64,000 bases of DNA from Segatella baroniae DSM 16972 = JCM 13447 (GCF_000426585.1 NZ_KE384544.1:34606-98605), one strand, 5' to 3'; positions 9,730-19,724 are shown, counted from the stretch's first letter. Program-made: numbers and translations. The notes: generated from the letters alone by a model not told the origin.

Positions 9730-11631
9730 ATGAAGCATTTCATAACGAAACCTAAACAATGGTATCTACAAGCCGCCATCCTGTGGGCGCTTCTCCGCGT
9801 CTGCATGCCGGCACAGGCCGGTGAGCCTTTCCGCTTTGCCCTCCTCACCGACATCCACATCGACATCAACGCTCCGGGGCCCACACAAGACCTCCGCAAC
9901 TCGGTCGACCAAATCAACGCGTCGGACTCCATCGACTTCATCCTCGTCACCGGAGACATCGCCGACAAAGGGGACGGGGCCTCGCTGCGGCTGGCCAAGC
10001 AGGAACTCGACCGACTGCAACGCCCCTACTACATTGTCCAAGGCAACCACGACCAGAAGTGGAGCGAGAGCGGATGTATGGATTTCAAGCGGATTTTCGG
10101 CTATGAACGTTTCAAGTTCGAGCACCGCGGCTACCTGTTCCTGGGCTTCCCGAGCGGCCCGCTCATGCGCATGGCCCTGGGACACGTGGCTCCCGAAGAC
10201 ATCGAATGGCTGAAAGAGGAGCTGAGGCACAACGGATTCGACAAGCCCGTGTTCCTTGTGAGCCACATGCCCATGCTCCCTGAAGACGTCGACAATTGTT
10301 TCGACGTGACCGACGCCGTGCGTCCCTACCCTGTCCAGGCCTTTCTCTGCGGCCATTACCACCACAACCTCTTCACGACATACGATGGCTTGCCGGGGTT
10401 CGTCAACATCACCAACCTCAGACAGAAAGGCCACACGGCCGGACAATACAACGAATATGACGTGACGGCCGACTCAATCATCGCCTATACTCATCCCTTC
10501 GGCTTGCCCCGCCACCGCTGGGCCGCCGTCGCGCTCGGCCAATCCCACGGCCCGGGTGCAGCGGCCACGTCGCCCTTGCGCCCCGACTTCAGCGTCAACC
10601 GGGACTATCCCATGGTGAAAGCTGCGTGGCAGGTAGCCTTGCGGGCCGGAATCTATTCGTCGCCGGCCATCGACAGGCGTCGAATCGTGGTGGCCGACAA
10701 CCTCGGACGCGTTACCAGCTTCGACCATCAAGGCCGCCGGCAGTGGCAATACGCCACGGGTGCCCGCATCATCGGCACGCCCGCCATCGGCCGTGGCGTG
10801 GTGGTGGCCGGCTCGGCCGACGGTTTTATCTACGGCATTGACGCCCATAAGGGCACGTTGCGGTGGAAGGTGCGGACGCAAAGGCCCGTCGTGAGTGCCG
10901 TGACCATCCGTGGCGGCATAGCCTACGTGGGCAGCGGCGACCATATCTTCCGTGCCATCCGCGTCAAGGACGGCACCATCCGTTGGAGTCAGCAGGGCAT
11001 TCGGGGCTACGTGGAGACCCGCCCGCTCGTCAACCGCCGCATGGTGGTATTCGGCGACTGGGCCAACACGCTCTACGCCCTGCGCCGCAAGGACGGCATA
11101 CCCTTGTGGCAATGGACCACCGGACGTCAGGACATGCACTATTCGCCTTCCGGCGTGTGGCCCGTCACGGCCCACGGCAAGGTGTTCGTGGCCGATCCGC
11201 GCCGCGTGCTGACCGCCATCGACGCCCACGACGGCCATGAGGTCTACGCCACCAAGCAGAGTGTGGTGCGCGAATCCATCGGCATTTCCAAAGACCGGCG
11301 GCGCGTTTATGCCAAGACCATGCGCGACAGCGTGGTCTGCTACTCGGCTTTGGACAATCATCCACGGCAACTCTGGGCCTGCAACGTGGGCTTCGGCTAC
11401 GAGCACGCCACCGTCATGCTGCCCGAAAAGGACGGCGTGGTCTTCTCTTCCACCAAGAATGGCCTCATCTTTGCCATCGAAGCGAAGACGGGACGCCTGC
11501 TTTGGAAGCACAAGGTGGGCAACACGCTCGTCAACACCGTGGTTCCCTTGAGCCGAGACGCCGTGCTCTACACCGACGAGGACGGCTATTTGGGAAAACT
11601 ATCCATCGACAAATCATCACTGAAAATATAA
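9730..11631 (+). CDS. Metallophosphoesterase fused to a PQQ-like beta-propeller
   Basis: A 633-residue secreted protein; the signal peptide ends around AQA at residue 30. Residues 34-270 carry all calcineurin-like phosphoesterase motifs: D41-x-H43 (LLTDIHID), GDIAD (75-79), GNHD (105-108), SHMPM and GHYHH. From about residue 300 there are repeated blades of the PQQ/quinoprotein type ([53 protein letters not shown]). The family hydrolyses phosphate esters, diesters or nucleotides with two metals; this member's substrate is unknown. It is the first gene of the tight operon carrying the MurNAc genes, so removal of a phosphate or phosphodiester from a cell-wall fragment is possible but only inferred. 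Confidence 0.85.
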   Translation: MKHFITKPKQWYLQAAILWALLRVCMPAQAGEPFRFALLTDIHIDINAPGPTQDLRNSVDQINASDSIDFILVTGDIADKGDGASLRLAKQELDRLQRPYYIVQGNHDQKWSESGCMDFKRIFGYERFKFEHRGYLFLGFPSGPLMRMALGHVAPEDIEWLKEELRHNGFDKPVFLVSHMPMLPEDVDNCFDVTDAVRPYPVQAFLCGHYHHNLFTTYDGLPGFVNITNLRQKGHTAGQYNEYDVTADSIIAYTHPFGLPRHRWAAVALGQSHGPGAAATSPLRPDFSVNRDYPMVKAAWQVALRAGIYSSPAIDRRRIVVADNLGRVTSFDHQGRRQWQYATGARIIGTPAIGRGVVVAGSADGFIYGIDAHKGTLRWKVRTQRPVVSAVTIRGGIAYVGSGDHIFRAIRVKDGTIRWSQQGIRGYVETRPLVNRRMVVFGDWANTLYALRRKDGIPLWQWTTGRQDMHYSPSGVWPVTAHGKVFVADPRRVLTAIDAHDGHEVYATKQSVVRESIGISKDRRRVYAKTMRDSVVCYSALDNHPRQLWACNVGFGYEHATVMLPEKDGVVFSSTKNGLIFAIEAKTGRLLWKHKVGNTLVNTVVPLSRDAVLYTDEDGYLGKLSIDKSSLKI

Positions 11632-11636
11632 CAATC

Positions 11637-13109
11637 ATGAAGAAAATGGTAGATTGCTTCCTACCCATGGCAGGGCGGGAAGAATTGAAAAGAACGCTCG
11701 AAGGCCTGCAAGGCCAGGACATCGTGAACCGTGTCATCATCCTCCAAGCCGGCGAACCGACGACCGTGGAAGGCGTCGACGGCGTTTTGGCCATCGACAC
11801 GCTGAAGAGCAGCGACACCATGCGCAAGGTGGCCGAGGCTGCCGAGGCTCCTTACACCTTATTATATATGAAGGAGCAATATATGGAAATAGGCCTCTAC
11901 GCGCTCGAACGCATGGTCGGCATTGCCCAATGCACCCATGCCGGCATGGTGTATGCCGACCATTACAAGATATCGGCCGAGGGAATACGCTCCGAGGCAC
12001 CCGTCATCGACTACCAGAAAGGCAGCTTGCGCGACGACTTCGACTTCGGTTCGGTGCTCTTTTTCCGCACCGACGCCCTCAAGACGGCGGCCGGCAAGAC
12101 GACCGCCCACTATCAGGCAGCAGGCTTCTACGACCTCCGACTGAAACTGTCGCAGTGCGAGGAACTCGTCCACATCAACGAAAACCTCTACAGCGAGGTG
12201 GAACTCGACAACCGAAAGACGGGCGAGAAGCTCTTCGACTACGTAGATCCACGCAACCGGGCCTCACAGATTGAGATGGAACAGGCCTGCACCGAGCACC
12301 TGAAAGCTATCGGCGGTTACCTTGCTCCGCAGTTCGAGTCGGTCGACTTCAACCAAGAAGCGTTCGAATACGAGGCCACCATCATGATACCTGTGCGCAA
12401 TCGCATCCGCACCATTCGTGACGCAATCGACAGCGCGTTGAGCCAGAAGACCGATTTCAAGTACAATGTATTCGTTGTCGAGAACGGTCCGGAGTTCCAT
12501 TCCACCGACGGCACCACCGAAGCCATTGAGGAATACAAGGCCGACGAGCGGCTGGTGCACCTCATCCCGACCCGCCGCGACATCGGCGTAGGTGGCGCCT
12601 GGAACATGGCCGCCCACCATCCCAAGTGCGGCCGCTTCATCGTTCAGCTCGACAGCGACGACGTCTATTCCGACGAAAACACGCTCCAGAAGTTTGTAGA
12701 CGCCTTCCATGAGCAGCAATGCGCCATGGTCATCGGCTCCTACATGCTGACAGACATTGACAAGAACATGCTTCCCCCGGGCAAGATAGACCACCGCGAG
12801 TGGACACCCGACAACGGACGCAACAACGCTTTGCGCATCAATGGACTCGGCGCGCCGCGCGGTTTCTTCACGCCCGTGGTGCGGGCCATCAACCTGCCCA
12901 ACGTAAACTACGGCGAAGACTACGCCTTGGGCCTGGCCATCTCACGTCGTTATCAGATCGGTCGCATCTATGACGTGCTGTATTGCTGCCGCCGTTGGGA
13001 CGACAACTCCGACGCCGCGCTCAGCATTGAGAAGGAAAATCGCAACAACACGTACAAGGATCGCGTCCGCACATGGGAGCTGCAGGCCCGCATCGCCATG
13101 AACAAATAA
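11637..13109 (+). CDS. GT2-family (GT-A fold) glycosyltransferase-like protein
   Basis: A 490-residue cytoplasmic protein. I start it at the ATG at 11637, five bases after the previous stop, rather than at the in-frame ATG at 11502 inside the upstream gene. The C-terminal half (from about residue 243) is a recognisable family-2 transferase: [21 protein letters not shown], then [13 protein letters not shown], then a DSDD metal-binding motif ([12 protein letters not shown]). The N-terminal half resembles a second, degenerate nucleotide-sugar-binding domain. Acceptor and donor are unknown. The operon position links it to cell-wall sugars, yet the rest of the operon is catabolic, so its job is unclear. 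Confidence 0.8.
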   Translation: MKKMVDCFLPMAGREELKRTLEGLQGQDIVNRVIILQAGEPTTVEGVDGVLAIDTLKSSDTMRKVAEAAEAPYTLLYMKEQYMEIGLYALERMVGIAQCTHAGMVYADHYKISAEGIRSEAPVIDYQKGSLRDDFDFGSVLFFRTDALKTAAGKTTAHYQAAGFYDLRLKLSQCEELVHINENLYSEVELDNRKTGEKLFDYVDPRNRASQIEMEQACTEHLKAIGGYLAPQFESVDFNQEAFEYEATIMIPVRNRIRTIRDAIDSALSQKTDFKYNVFVVENGPEFHSTDGTTEAIEEYKADERLVHLIPTRRDIGVGGAWNMAAHHPKCGRFIVQLDSDDVYSDENTLQKFVDAFHEQQCAMVIGSYMLTDIDKNMLPPGKIDHREWTPDNGRNNALRINGLGAPRGFFTPVVRAINLPNVNYGEDYALGLAISRRYQIGRIYDVLYCCRRWDDNSDAALSIEKENRNNTYKDRVRTWELQARIAMNK

Positions 13110-13142
13110 CGACCATCGCTGTCAACAATACGCTAAAAATCA

Positions 13143-14471
13143 ATGAAAAGCAACATAAAATCTCCATGGCTGTGGGTGCCTACGCTGTATTTTGCCGAGG
13201 GTGTGCCCTATTTTGTCGTGAATAACATCTCTGTTATGATGTTCACAAAGATGGGTGTACCCAACGGCGATATGGCTTTCTTCACGACACTGCTGTATTT
13301 TCCGTGGCTGCTCAAGGGCCTGTGGAGCCCTTTGGTGGACGTCATCAAGACCAAACGCTGGTGGATCGTGGCCATGCAGATAATCATGACCGCGTTTCTG
13401 GTGCTGCTGACACTCACGCTGCCCAGTCCTTCGCCGGCCGTCATCGCCGGCGGACAGACCCCCATCAGCATGTTCACGCTGACACTCATCCTGTTCATCA
13501 TCGCCGCTTTCGCCTCGGCCACGCACGACATCGCCGCCGACGGCTACTATATGCTGGCCCACGGGCCGAGCAGTCAGGCCGCCTTCATCGGCATTCGCAG
13601 CACCTTCTACCGCATCGCCTCGGTGTTCGGCCAAGGTGTACTGGTCTTCATTGCCGGCAGTATCGAGAATGAAACGGGCAACATCCCCCATTCCTGGAAG
13701 GTAACCCTGGGCGTGAGTGCGGTTGTCTTCTTCCTCATCACGCTCTACCACACCTTCTTCCTGCCCCATTCGGCCGAAGACAAGCCGCGTGTCGACGACA
13801 GTGTCGACGACAAGGAGGCCGCCAATTTGAAGCGGAAGGAACTCGTCAACTCGTTCGTCACGTTCCTCAAGAAGCCGCATGTGCTCTGGGCCATCGCCTT
13901 CATGCTGCTCTATCGGCTGCCCGAAGGTTTCCTCATCAAGATGTGCCAGCCCTTCCTCGTCCACAGCACGGCCAGCGGCGGCCTGGGACTGAGCACCGAC
14001 ATGGTCGGCCTCATCTATGGAACCTTCGGTGTGATGGCCCTCTTGGGCGGTGGCATCGTGGGCGGAATCTTCGCCTCGCGCATCGGTCTGAAGCGGTCGC
14101 TGTGGCTCATGGCCGGCTTCATGACGCTACCCTGCCTCACCTTCGTCTACCTGGCCGTCTACCAACCCACCGACATCACCGTCATCAGCATAGCCCTCTG
14201 CATCGAACAGTTCGGCTACGGCTTCGGCTTCACGGCCTACATGCTCTACATGATGTACTTCTCCGAAGGCGAGTTCAAGACCTCTCACTACGCCATCTGC
14301 ACCGCCTTCATGGCCCTGAGCATGATGCTCCCGGGCTTCGTGGCGGGCTATATCCAGGAAGCCATCGGCTACGTGAACTTCTTCTGGATGGTCATGCTGT
14401 GCTGCGTGGCCACCGTCGGCGTGACGTTTGTCATCAGAAAACAGATTGACGAGAACTATGGACGCAAATAA
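13143..14471 (+). CDS. MFS transporter, AmpG/MurT-like (muropeptide or MurNAc importer)
   Basis: A 442-residue inner-membrane protein with about twelve hydrophobic segments. The N-terminus (LWVPTLYFAEGVPYFVVNNISVMMF, written here only to locate residues 10-33) and FPWLLKGLWSPLVDVIKTK fit the AmpG-like MFS branch. In Tannerella a transporter of this kind (MurT) imports MurNAc and sits beside murK and murQ. The gene order here, with namZ, murK and murQ downstream, strongly supports the same role. The start at 13143 is the first ATG after the GT2 gene. Confidence 0.85.
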   Translation: MKSNIKSPWLWVPTLYFAEGVPYFVVNNISVMMFTKMGVPNGDMAFFTTLLYFPWLLKGLWSPLVDVIKTKRWWIVAMQIIMTAFLVLLTLTLPSPSPAVIAGGQTPISMFTLTLILFIIAAFASATHDIAADGYYMLAHGPSSQAAFIGIRSTFYRIASVFGQGVLVFIAGSIENETGNIPHSWKVTLGVSAVVFFLITLYHTFFLPHSAEDKPRVDDSVDDKEAANLKRKELVNSFVTFLKKPHVLWAIAFMLLYRLPEGFLIKMCQPFLVHSTASGGLGLSTDMVGLIYGTFGVMALLGGGIVGGIFASRIGLKRSLWLMAGFMTLPCLTFVYLAVYQPTDITVISIALCIEQFGYGFGFTAYMLYMMYFSEGEFKTSHYAICTAFMALSMMLPGFVAGYIQEAIGYVNFFWMVMLCCVATVGVTFVIRKQIDENYGRK

Positions 14472-14481
14472 ACACGATGCA

Positions 14482-15709
14482 ATGAAAAGATTAGCGATAA
14501 TCTGCTGCGCCCTGGGACTTGTCTTCGGCAGTGTCGCGGCACAGAAAGTGAAGACGGGCATAGAGGTTTTGAAGAAGCAGAACTTCAAGATGTTGGAAGG
14601 CTTGCGGGTCGGTCTGGTCACCAACCCTACGGGCGTGGACAACGACCTGCGGTCGGACGTCGACATTCTGCACGCCGCCAAGAACGTGAATCTCGTGGCC
14701 TTGTTCGGTCCGGAGCACGGTGTCAGGGGCAACGCGCATGCCGGCGACGCCGTGACCGACGACTCCGATCCGGCTACGGGATTGCCCGTTTATTCGCTCT
14801 ATGGCAAATATCGCACGCCTTCTGACGAGATGTTGAAGAATATCGATGTGCTCGTCTACGACATTCAGGACATCGGTTGCCGCTCGTTCACTTACATCAG
14901 CACCTTGGCCAACATCATGAAAGCCGCTGCCCGCAACCATATCAAAGTGGTGGTGCTCGATCGTCCCCAATCCGTTGGGCGGCCAAAAGGTGGAAGGCTG
15001 CGTCACGGAAGACGACTGCATCTCGTTCGTCAGCCAGTTCAAAGTGCCCTATGTCTACGGCCTGACGCCCGGCGAACTGGCCCGACTGCTCAACGACGAG
15101 GGCCTGCTGGGCGCGAAATGCGACCTGGAAGTAGTGAAGATGAAAGGCTGGCGCCGCTCGATGACCTACGCCGACACGGGCCTGAAGTGGGTGCTTTCGT
15201 CGCCCCACATCCCCGAAGCCTCGTCGGCGCCGTTCTATGCCGTGTCGGGCATCGTGGGCGAACTCGACAGCATCAACATCGGCGTGGGCTACACGGTGCC
15301 TTTCCAGACCTTCGCCGCGCCTTGGATTGAAGCGACCGAACTGGCCGGGCGCATGAACGCGCTGCAACTGCCGGGCTATACGTTCCGCCCCATCTACTAT
15401 TCGCCCTTCTACAGCAAGTACAAGGGCCGGCAACTGCAAGGCGTCCAGGTGTATTTCACGGACTATCGCAAGGCCCGCCTGTGCGACGTGCAGTTCTATC
15501 TCTTGCAAGAACTCCACCAACTCTACCCCGACCACGACATCCTGGCCGAAGCGGGACAGCGCGCCGGCATGTTCGACAAGGTATGCGGAAGCAAGAAAAT
15601 ACGGGAGCTTTTCCTACGACGACACCGCTGGAGCGACGCCAAGGCCTATTGGGACAAGGACGTCGACAAGTTCAAAAGGCTGTCCCGACAATATCATCTC
15701 TACAAATAA
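14482..15709 (+). pseudogene. namZ: NamZ-like (DUF1343) exo-beta-N-acetylmuramidase, interrupted by a +1 frameshift
   Basis: DUF1343/NamZ enzymes release MurNAc from the non-reducing ends of peptidoglycan chains. The first frame gives a signal peptide (MKRLAIICCALGLVFGSVAAQ) and conserved LVTNPTGVD, LFGPEHGVRG and VYDIQDIGCRSFTYI. At 14965-14968 there are four Cs: read as written, VVVLDRP continues into QSVGRPKGG and a foreign frame. With three Cs it becomes VVVLDRPNPLGGQKVEGC and continues to the natural end RQYHLYK at 15709. The intact product would be about 408 residues. A second ATG at 14458 overlaps the transporter stop but would bury the signal peptide, so I prefer 14482. The cause may be a real mutation or a base-calling error. 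Confidence 0.88.
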
Positions 15710-15714
15710 GTTTT

Positions 15715-16866
15715 ATGACAGAAGTAAAAAGCAGCCGCATCCAGGCCATCGACATCCTGCGCGGCATGACCATCGCCGGCATGATCCTGGTCAACAACCC
15801 CGGCGGCGAACCCGTTTATACGCCTTTGGAACATGCCGAATGGCTGGGACTGACGCCCACCGACCTGGTGTTTCCTTTCTTTATGTTCATCATGGGAATC
15901 ACGACCTACCTCTCATTGCGCAAGTTCAACTTTGAATGGTCATGGCCCTGTGCCCGCAAAATCCTGAAGAGAGCCGTCCTGCTCTATGTCATCGGCCTTG
16001 CCATCGGCTGGCTCATGAAGTTCTGCTACGGCATGGTGAGCGCCGACAACGCCTCCCTTCCCTTCCTCGAACGGGTGCTGGCGTCGGCCAACAGCTTTGC
16101 CGAACTCCGCCTGGTAGGCGTCTTGCCACGCCTCGGCATTTGCTACGGACTGGCCGCCTGCGTTGCGCTCAGCCTGAAACACAAGTACATTCCCTGGCTC
16201 ATCGCCCTCATCTTCATCGGCTATTTCATCCTTTTGGAGACCGGCAACGGCTGGGCCCACGACGCCACCAACATCCTGGCGGTGTTCGACAACGGCGTTC
16301 TCGGCCCGAACCACCTCTACAAATGGGACACGCCCGACCCCGAAGGACTCCTCAGCACGCTGCCCTCGCTGGCCCACGTGCTCATCGGCTTCTGCGTGGG
16401 ACGCGTCCTGACCAACCTGAAAGACCTCAACGACAAGATTGAAAGGCTCTTCATCATCGGCGCCCTGCTCACGTTCGCGGGCTTTCTGCTCAGCTACGGC
16501 TGTCCCATCAGCAAGAAACTGTGGACGCCGACCTTCGCCATGGTGACGTGCGGACTGGGCGCCACGCTCCTGGCCCTGCTCTCCTGGGTTGTCGACAAAC
16601 GCCGATGCGGCGGCGGCTTCAACCGTTTCTTCATGGTCTTCGGCGTCAATCCGCTGGCCCTCTACGTCCTGGCCGACCTCATCCTCATCCCGTTGTCCAT
16701 CATTCCGATAGGCGGACAAACCGTGCAAAGCCTCTTCTTCAAGGACATCATGCAGCCCCTTGTCGGCACGCAGGCCGCGTCGCTGGCGTGGGCCTTGCTC
16801 TTCGTCCTCATCGTATGGGGCTTCGGCTGTTATCTTTATAAGAAAAAAATCTTTATCAAACTATGA
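15715..16866 (+). CDS. HGSNAT/DUF5009-like membrane acyltransferase
   Basis: A 383-residue inner-membrane protein with about ten hydrophobic helices. The start at 15715, five bases after the namZ stop, gives MTEVKSSRIQAIDILRGMT. The RxxxxDxxRG pattern, the TPTDLVFPFFMFIMG segment and the FNRFFMVFGVNPLALYVL segment are characteristic of the heparan-alpha-glucosaminide N-acetyltransferase / YeiB-like group (DUF5009). The human relative moves acetyl groups across a membrane onto a free glucosamine. Within a MurNAc operon, one possibility is re-acetylation of de-N-acetylated GlcN/MurN from modified peptidoglycan; this is inference. The stop overlaps the next start by four bases (ATGA), implying translational coupling with murK. 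Confidence 0.82.
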   Translation: MTEVKSSRIQAIDILRGMTIAGMILVNNPGGEPVYTPLEHAEWLGLTPTDLVFPFFMFIMGITTYLSLRKFNFEWSWPCARKILKRAVLLYVIGLAIGWLMKFCYGMVSADNASLPFLERVLASANSFAELRLVGVLPRLGICYGLAACVALSLKHKYIPWLIALIFIGYFILLETGNGWAHDATNILAVFDNGVLGPNHLYKWDTPDPEGLLSTLPSLAHVLIGFCVGRVLTNLKDLNDKIERLFIIGALLTFAGFLLSYGCPISKKLWTPTFAMVTCGLGATLLALLSWVVDKRRCGGGFNRFFMVFGVNPLALYVLADLILIPLSIIPIGGQTVQSLFFKDIMQPLVGTQAASLAWALLFVLIVWGFGCYLYKKKIFIKL

Positions 16867-17708
16867 TATTATTAGCAGATAGTGGGTCTACCAAAACCGA
16901 TTGGTGTGTGGTAGACAACGGTCAGGCCGTTCTGACCATCAAGACAAAAGGCACAAATCCCTTCTTCCAGACCGAAGAAGAAATCGCGCAGGAAATCAAT
17001 AGCGCGCTCGTTCCCGAACTTCCATCGACCGACATCGAAGACGTATTCTTCTATGGTGCCGGTTGCACGCCCGAAAAGCTGCCTATTCTGGAGGCCGCAC
17101 TCCGAAAGCACCTCCACATCACGGGTCGGTGCGAGGTTGCCACCGATATGTTGGCGGCAGCCCGCAGCCTTTGTGGCCACCGACCGGGCATTGCCTGCAT
17201 CCTCGGTACGGGCAGTAACTCTTGTGCTTACGACGGAGAGAAGATTATCAAGAACGTTTCTCCGCTCGGATTTATTCTTGGAGATGAAGGCAGTGGTGCC
17301 GTTTTGGGCAAGACATTGGTGGGCGACGTGCTCAAGAACCAGTTGCCGCAAGACATCGTAAAGGCTTTCCACGACGAGTATCAGCTGACCAATGCCGACA
17401 TCATCGACCGTGTTTACCGCCAGAAACTGCCCAACCGCTTCCTCGCCGGCTTTGTTCCTTTCCTCGCGAAGCATATCGACAACGCGGCTGTTCGCCAATT
17501 GGTGGTCGATGGTTTCCGCCGTTTCCTCGTGCGCAATGTCAAGCAATACGACCATTGGGACCAACTACCCATCGGCTTTAACGGCTCCATTGCCTACTAC
17601 TTCAGGCAACCGCTCGAAGAAGCGCTCAAGGCTGAAGGCATGACATTGGGCAAAATCATCCAAGCTCCCATGGAAGGGCTCATCGCTTATCACACCAATC
17701 AGGAGTAA
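16863..17708 (+). CDS. murK: BadF/BadG-family amino-sugar kinase, MurNAc kinase (MurK)
   Basis: A 281-residue cytoplasmic ASKHA-fold kinase. The phosphate-1 loop is ADSGSTKTDW (residues 5-14). ILGTGSNSC and LGDEGSGAVLG give the second phosphate and adenosine loops. In Tannerella the homologous MurK phosphorylates MurNAc (and GlcNAc) at C6 and is followed by murQ, exactly as here (3 bp between genes). It supplies MurNAc-6-phosphate for the etherase. GlcNAc kinase activity alone is the main alternative. Confidence 0.87.
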   Translation: MILLADSGSTKTDWCVVDNGQAVLTIKTKGTNPFFQTEEEIAQEINSALVPELPSTDIEDVFFYGAGCTPEKLPILEAALRKHLHITGRCEVATDMLAAARSLCGHRPGIACILGTGSNSCAYDGEKIIKNVSPLGFILGDEGSGAVLGKTLVGDVLKNQLPQDIVKAFHDEYQLTNADIIDRVYRQKLPNRFLAGFVPFLAKHIDNAAVRQLVVDGFRRFLVRNVKQYDHWDQLPIGFNGSIAYYFRQPLEEALKAEGMTLGKIIQAPMEGLIAYHTNQE

Positions 17709-17711
17709 GCT

Positions 17712-18524
17712 ATGGCATTCGTCAAAATATCGGAGCAGCCGTCGCTCTACGACGACCTCGAAAAGAAAAGCGTTCACGACCTTCTGGTCGACATTAATCG
17801 TGAAGACCAGAAGGTGGCCCTGGCCGTAGAGCAGGCCATTCCACAGATAGAGAAACTCGTAACGCTACTCGTGCCGCGCATGAAAAAGGGTGGACGCATC
17901 TTCTATATGGGTGCCGGCACGAGCGGAAGACTGGGCGTTCTCGACGCGTCAGAGATTCCGCCGACCTTCGGAGTGCCCCCAACCCACATCATCGGACTCA
18001 TTGCCGGCGGCGACACCGCGCTGCGCAACGCCGTCGAAAACGCTGAAGACGACGAGCAACGGGGCTGGCAGGAACTGCTGGAGCACCACATCAACGAGCA
18101 CGACGCCGTTATCGGTATCGCCGCTTCGGGCACAACGCCCTATGTCATCGGCGCACTGCGCGAGGCACGGGCCCACGGCATCCTCACCGGTTGCATCACC
18201 AGCAACCCCGATAGTCCCATGGCAGCCGAAGCCGACGTACCCATCGAGATGATTGTAGGCCCCGAATTTGTCACCGGCAGCAGCCGTATGAAATCGGGAA
18301 CGGGCCAGAAAATGATTCTCAACATGATTTCTACATCAGTCATGATACAACTGGGACGCGTCAAAGGCAATCGCATGGTCAACATGCAACTCACCAACAA
18401 GAAACTCATCGACCGAGGCACACGCATGATTGTAGACGAACTGGGACTCGACTATGAACACGCCAAACGCCTGTTGCTGATGCATGGCTCGGTCAAGAAA
18501 GCAATAGAAAACAGTAAAGGATAA
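17712..18524 (+). CDS. murQ: N-acetylmuramic acid 6-phosphate etherase
   Basis: A 270-residue SIS-fold enzyme that splits MurNAc-6-P into GlcNAc-6-P and D-lactate. Family signatures are complete: GAGTSGRLGVLDASEIPPTFG (split here by its halves GAGTSGRLG and DASEIPPT), IAGGDTALRNAVENAEDD with the second catalytic acid, IAASGTTPYV, and TGSSRMKSGTGQKM. The start ATG is 3 bp after murK. This is the most secure functional anchor in the region and shows that the operon degrades MurNAc. Confidence 0.97.
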   Translation: MAFVKISEQPSLYDDLEKKSVHDLLVDINREDQKVALAVEQAIPQIEKLVTLLVPRMKKGGRIFYMGAGTSGRLGVLDASEIPPTFGVPPTHIIGLIAGGDTALRNAVENAEDDEQRGWQELLEHHINEHDAVIGIAASGTTPYVIGALREARAHGILTGCITSNPDSPMAAEADVPIEMIVGPEFVTGSSRMKSGTGQKMILNMISTSVMIQLGRVKGNRMVNMQLTNKKLIDRGTRMIVDELGLDYEHAKRLLLMHGSVKKAIENSKG

Positions 18525-18527
18525 TCC

Positions 18528-19724
18528 ATGACAAAGAAAGAACTGCCTGTCTTGCTGCTCACCGGCTATCTCGGAAGCGGCAAGACCACACTACTCAATC
18601 GTATTCTCACCAACGAGCGCGGCATTAAATTTGCCGTCATCGTCAACGACATCGGCGAAGTGAACATCGACGCGAGCCTCATCGAGAAGGGCGGCGTCGT
18701 GGGACAGAAGGACGACAGCCTCGTGGCGTTGCAGAACGGCTGCATCTGCTGCACGCTCAAGATGGACCTCGTGGAGCAGATTCACGACATCACGACCATG
18801 CAGAAGTTTGACTATATCGTCATCGAAGCCAGCGGAATATGCGAACCCGCGCCCATCGCGCAAACCATTTCCAGCATTCCGACGCTCGGGCCGAAATACA
18901 TCAAGGACGGCATCGTGCGCCTCGACTGCATCACGACCGTAGTAGACGCGCTCCGCATGCGCGACGAATTTGGCAACGGCGACCGGCTCGTGCGCGACAA
19001 CATCGACGAGGAAGACATCGAAAACCTCGTCATCCAGCAAATGGAGTTCTGCAACATCATCCTGCTGAACAAGGCTGCGGAAGTGACGCCCGACGAACTG
19101 GCCCGCATCCGGCACATCATCCGCGCCATCCAGCCCAAGGCCGAAATCATCGAGTGCAACTACGGCGACGTCGAACTGGGCAAGTTGCTCGACACCCACC
19201 TCTTCGACTTCGACGCCACGGCCACTTCGGCCGCCTGGATAGACGAAATCGAGCACCACCACGGCGACGAACACGAGGACGGGCATGACGACGACGAGCA
19301 CGAGCACCACCACGGCCATCACCACCACCATCACCACGACGAAGGCGAGGCCGAGGAATACGGTATCGGCACGTTCGTTTATTATCGCCGCCGTCCGTTC
19401 GACCTGGCGTGGTTCGACGACTTCGTCGCCCGCAAGTTCCCGAAGAACGTCATCCGCTGCAAGGGTATCTGCTGGTTCAAGGACGAGCCCGACACCTGCT
19501 ACATCTTCGAGCAGGCAGGCAGGCAAGTGGGCCTGCGCAACGCCGGCCGGTGGTACGCCACCATGCCCGAGAAGGAGCTCGAAGCGCTCAAGACCGTGCA
19601 GCCCGGGTTGCGCCGCGACTGGGACGAGAAGTACGGCGACCGGATGCAAAAGCTCGTCTTCATCGGCCAGAAGCTCGACAAGGAGGCCATCACGGCCGCC
19701 CTCGACAAGTGTCTGCTCGACTGA
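18528..19724 (+). CDS. COG0523/CobW-family GTPase, putative zinc metallochaperone
   Basis: A 398-residue cytoplasmic G3E GTPase. The Walker A motif GYLGSGKT is at 13-20, the metal-binding CICC motif at 72-75 (NGCICCTL), the Walker B/EASGICEP segment at about 104-111, and NKAAE serves as the base-recognition motif. A His/Asp-rich metal loop occupies about 242-272. The CobW C-terminal domain follows (YGIGTFVYYRRRPFDL). These proteins load or buffer zinc (or cobalt) for client enzymes. It starts 3 bp after murQ, so it is co-transcribed with the MurNAc genes. A zinc client in the locus, such as the amidase-like protein, is conceivable but that protein is exported, so the link is speculative. Confidence 0.9.
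   Translation: MTKKELPVLLLTGYLGSGKTTLLNRILTNERGIKFAVIVNDIGEVNIDASLIEKGGVVGQKDDSLVALQNGCICCTLKMDLVEQIHDITTMQKFDYIVIEASGICEPAPIAQTISSIPTLGPKYIKDGIVRLDCITTVVDALRMRDEFGNGDRLVRDNIDEEDIENLVIQQMEFCNIILLNKAAEVTPDELARIRHIIRAIQPKAEIIECNYGDVELGKLLDTHLFDFDATATSAAWIDEIEHHHGDEHEDGHDDDEHEHHHGHHHHHHHDEGEAEEYGIGTFVYYRRRPFDLAWFDDFVARKFPKNVIRCKGICWFKDEPDTCYIFEQAGRQVGLRNAGRWYATMPEKELEALKTVQPGLRRDWDEKYGDRMQKLVFIGQKLDKEAITAALDKCLLD

Noticed and set aside
11502..11636. Longer start for the GT2 protein
   Set aside because: The extra residues lie within the beta-propeller gene in another frame; 11637 follows the previous stop directly.
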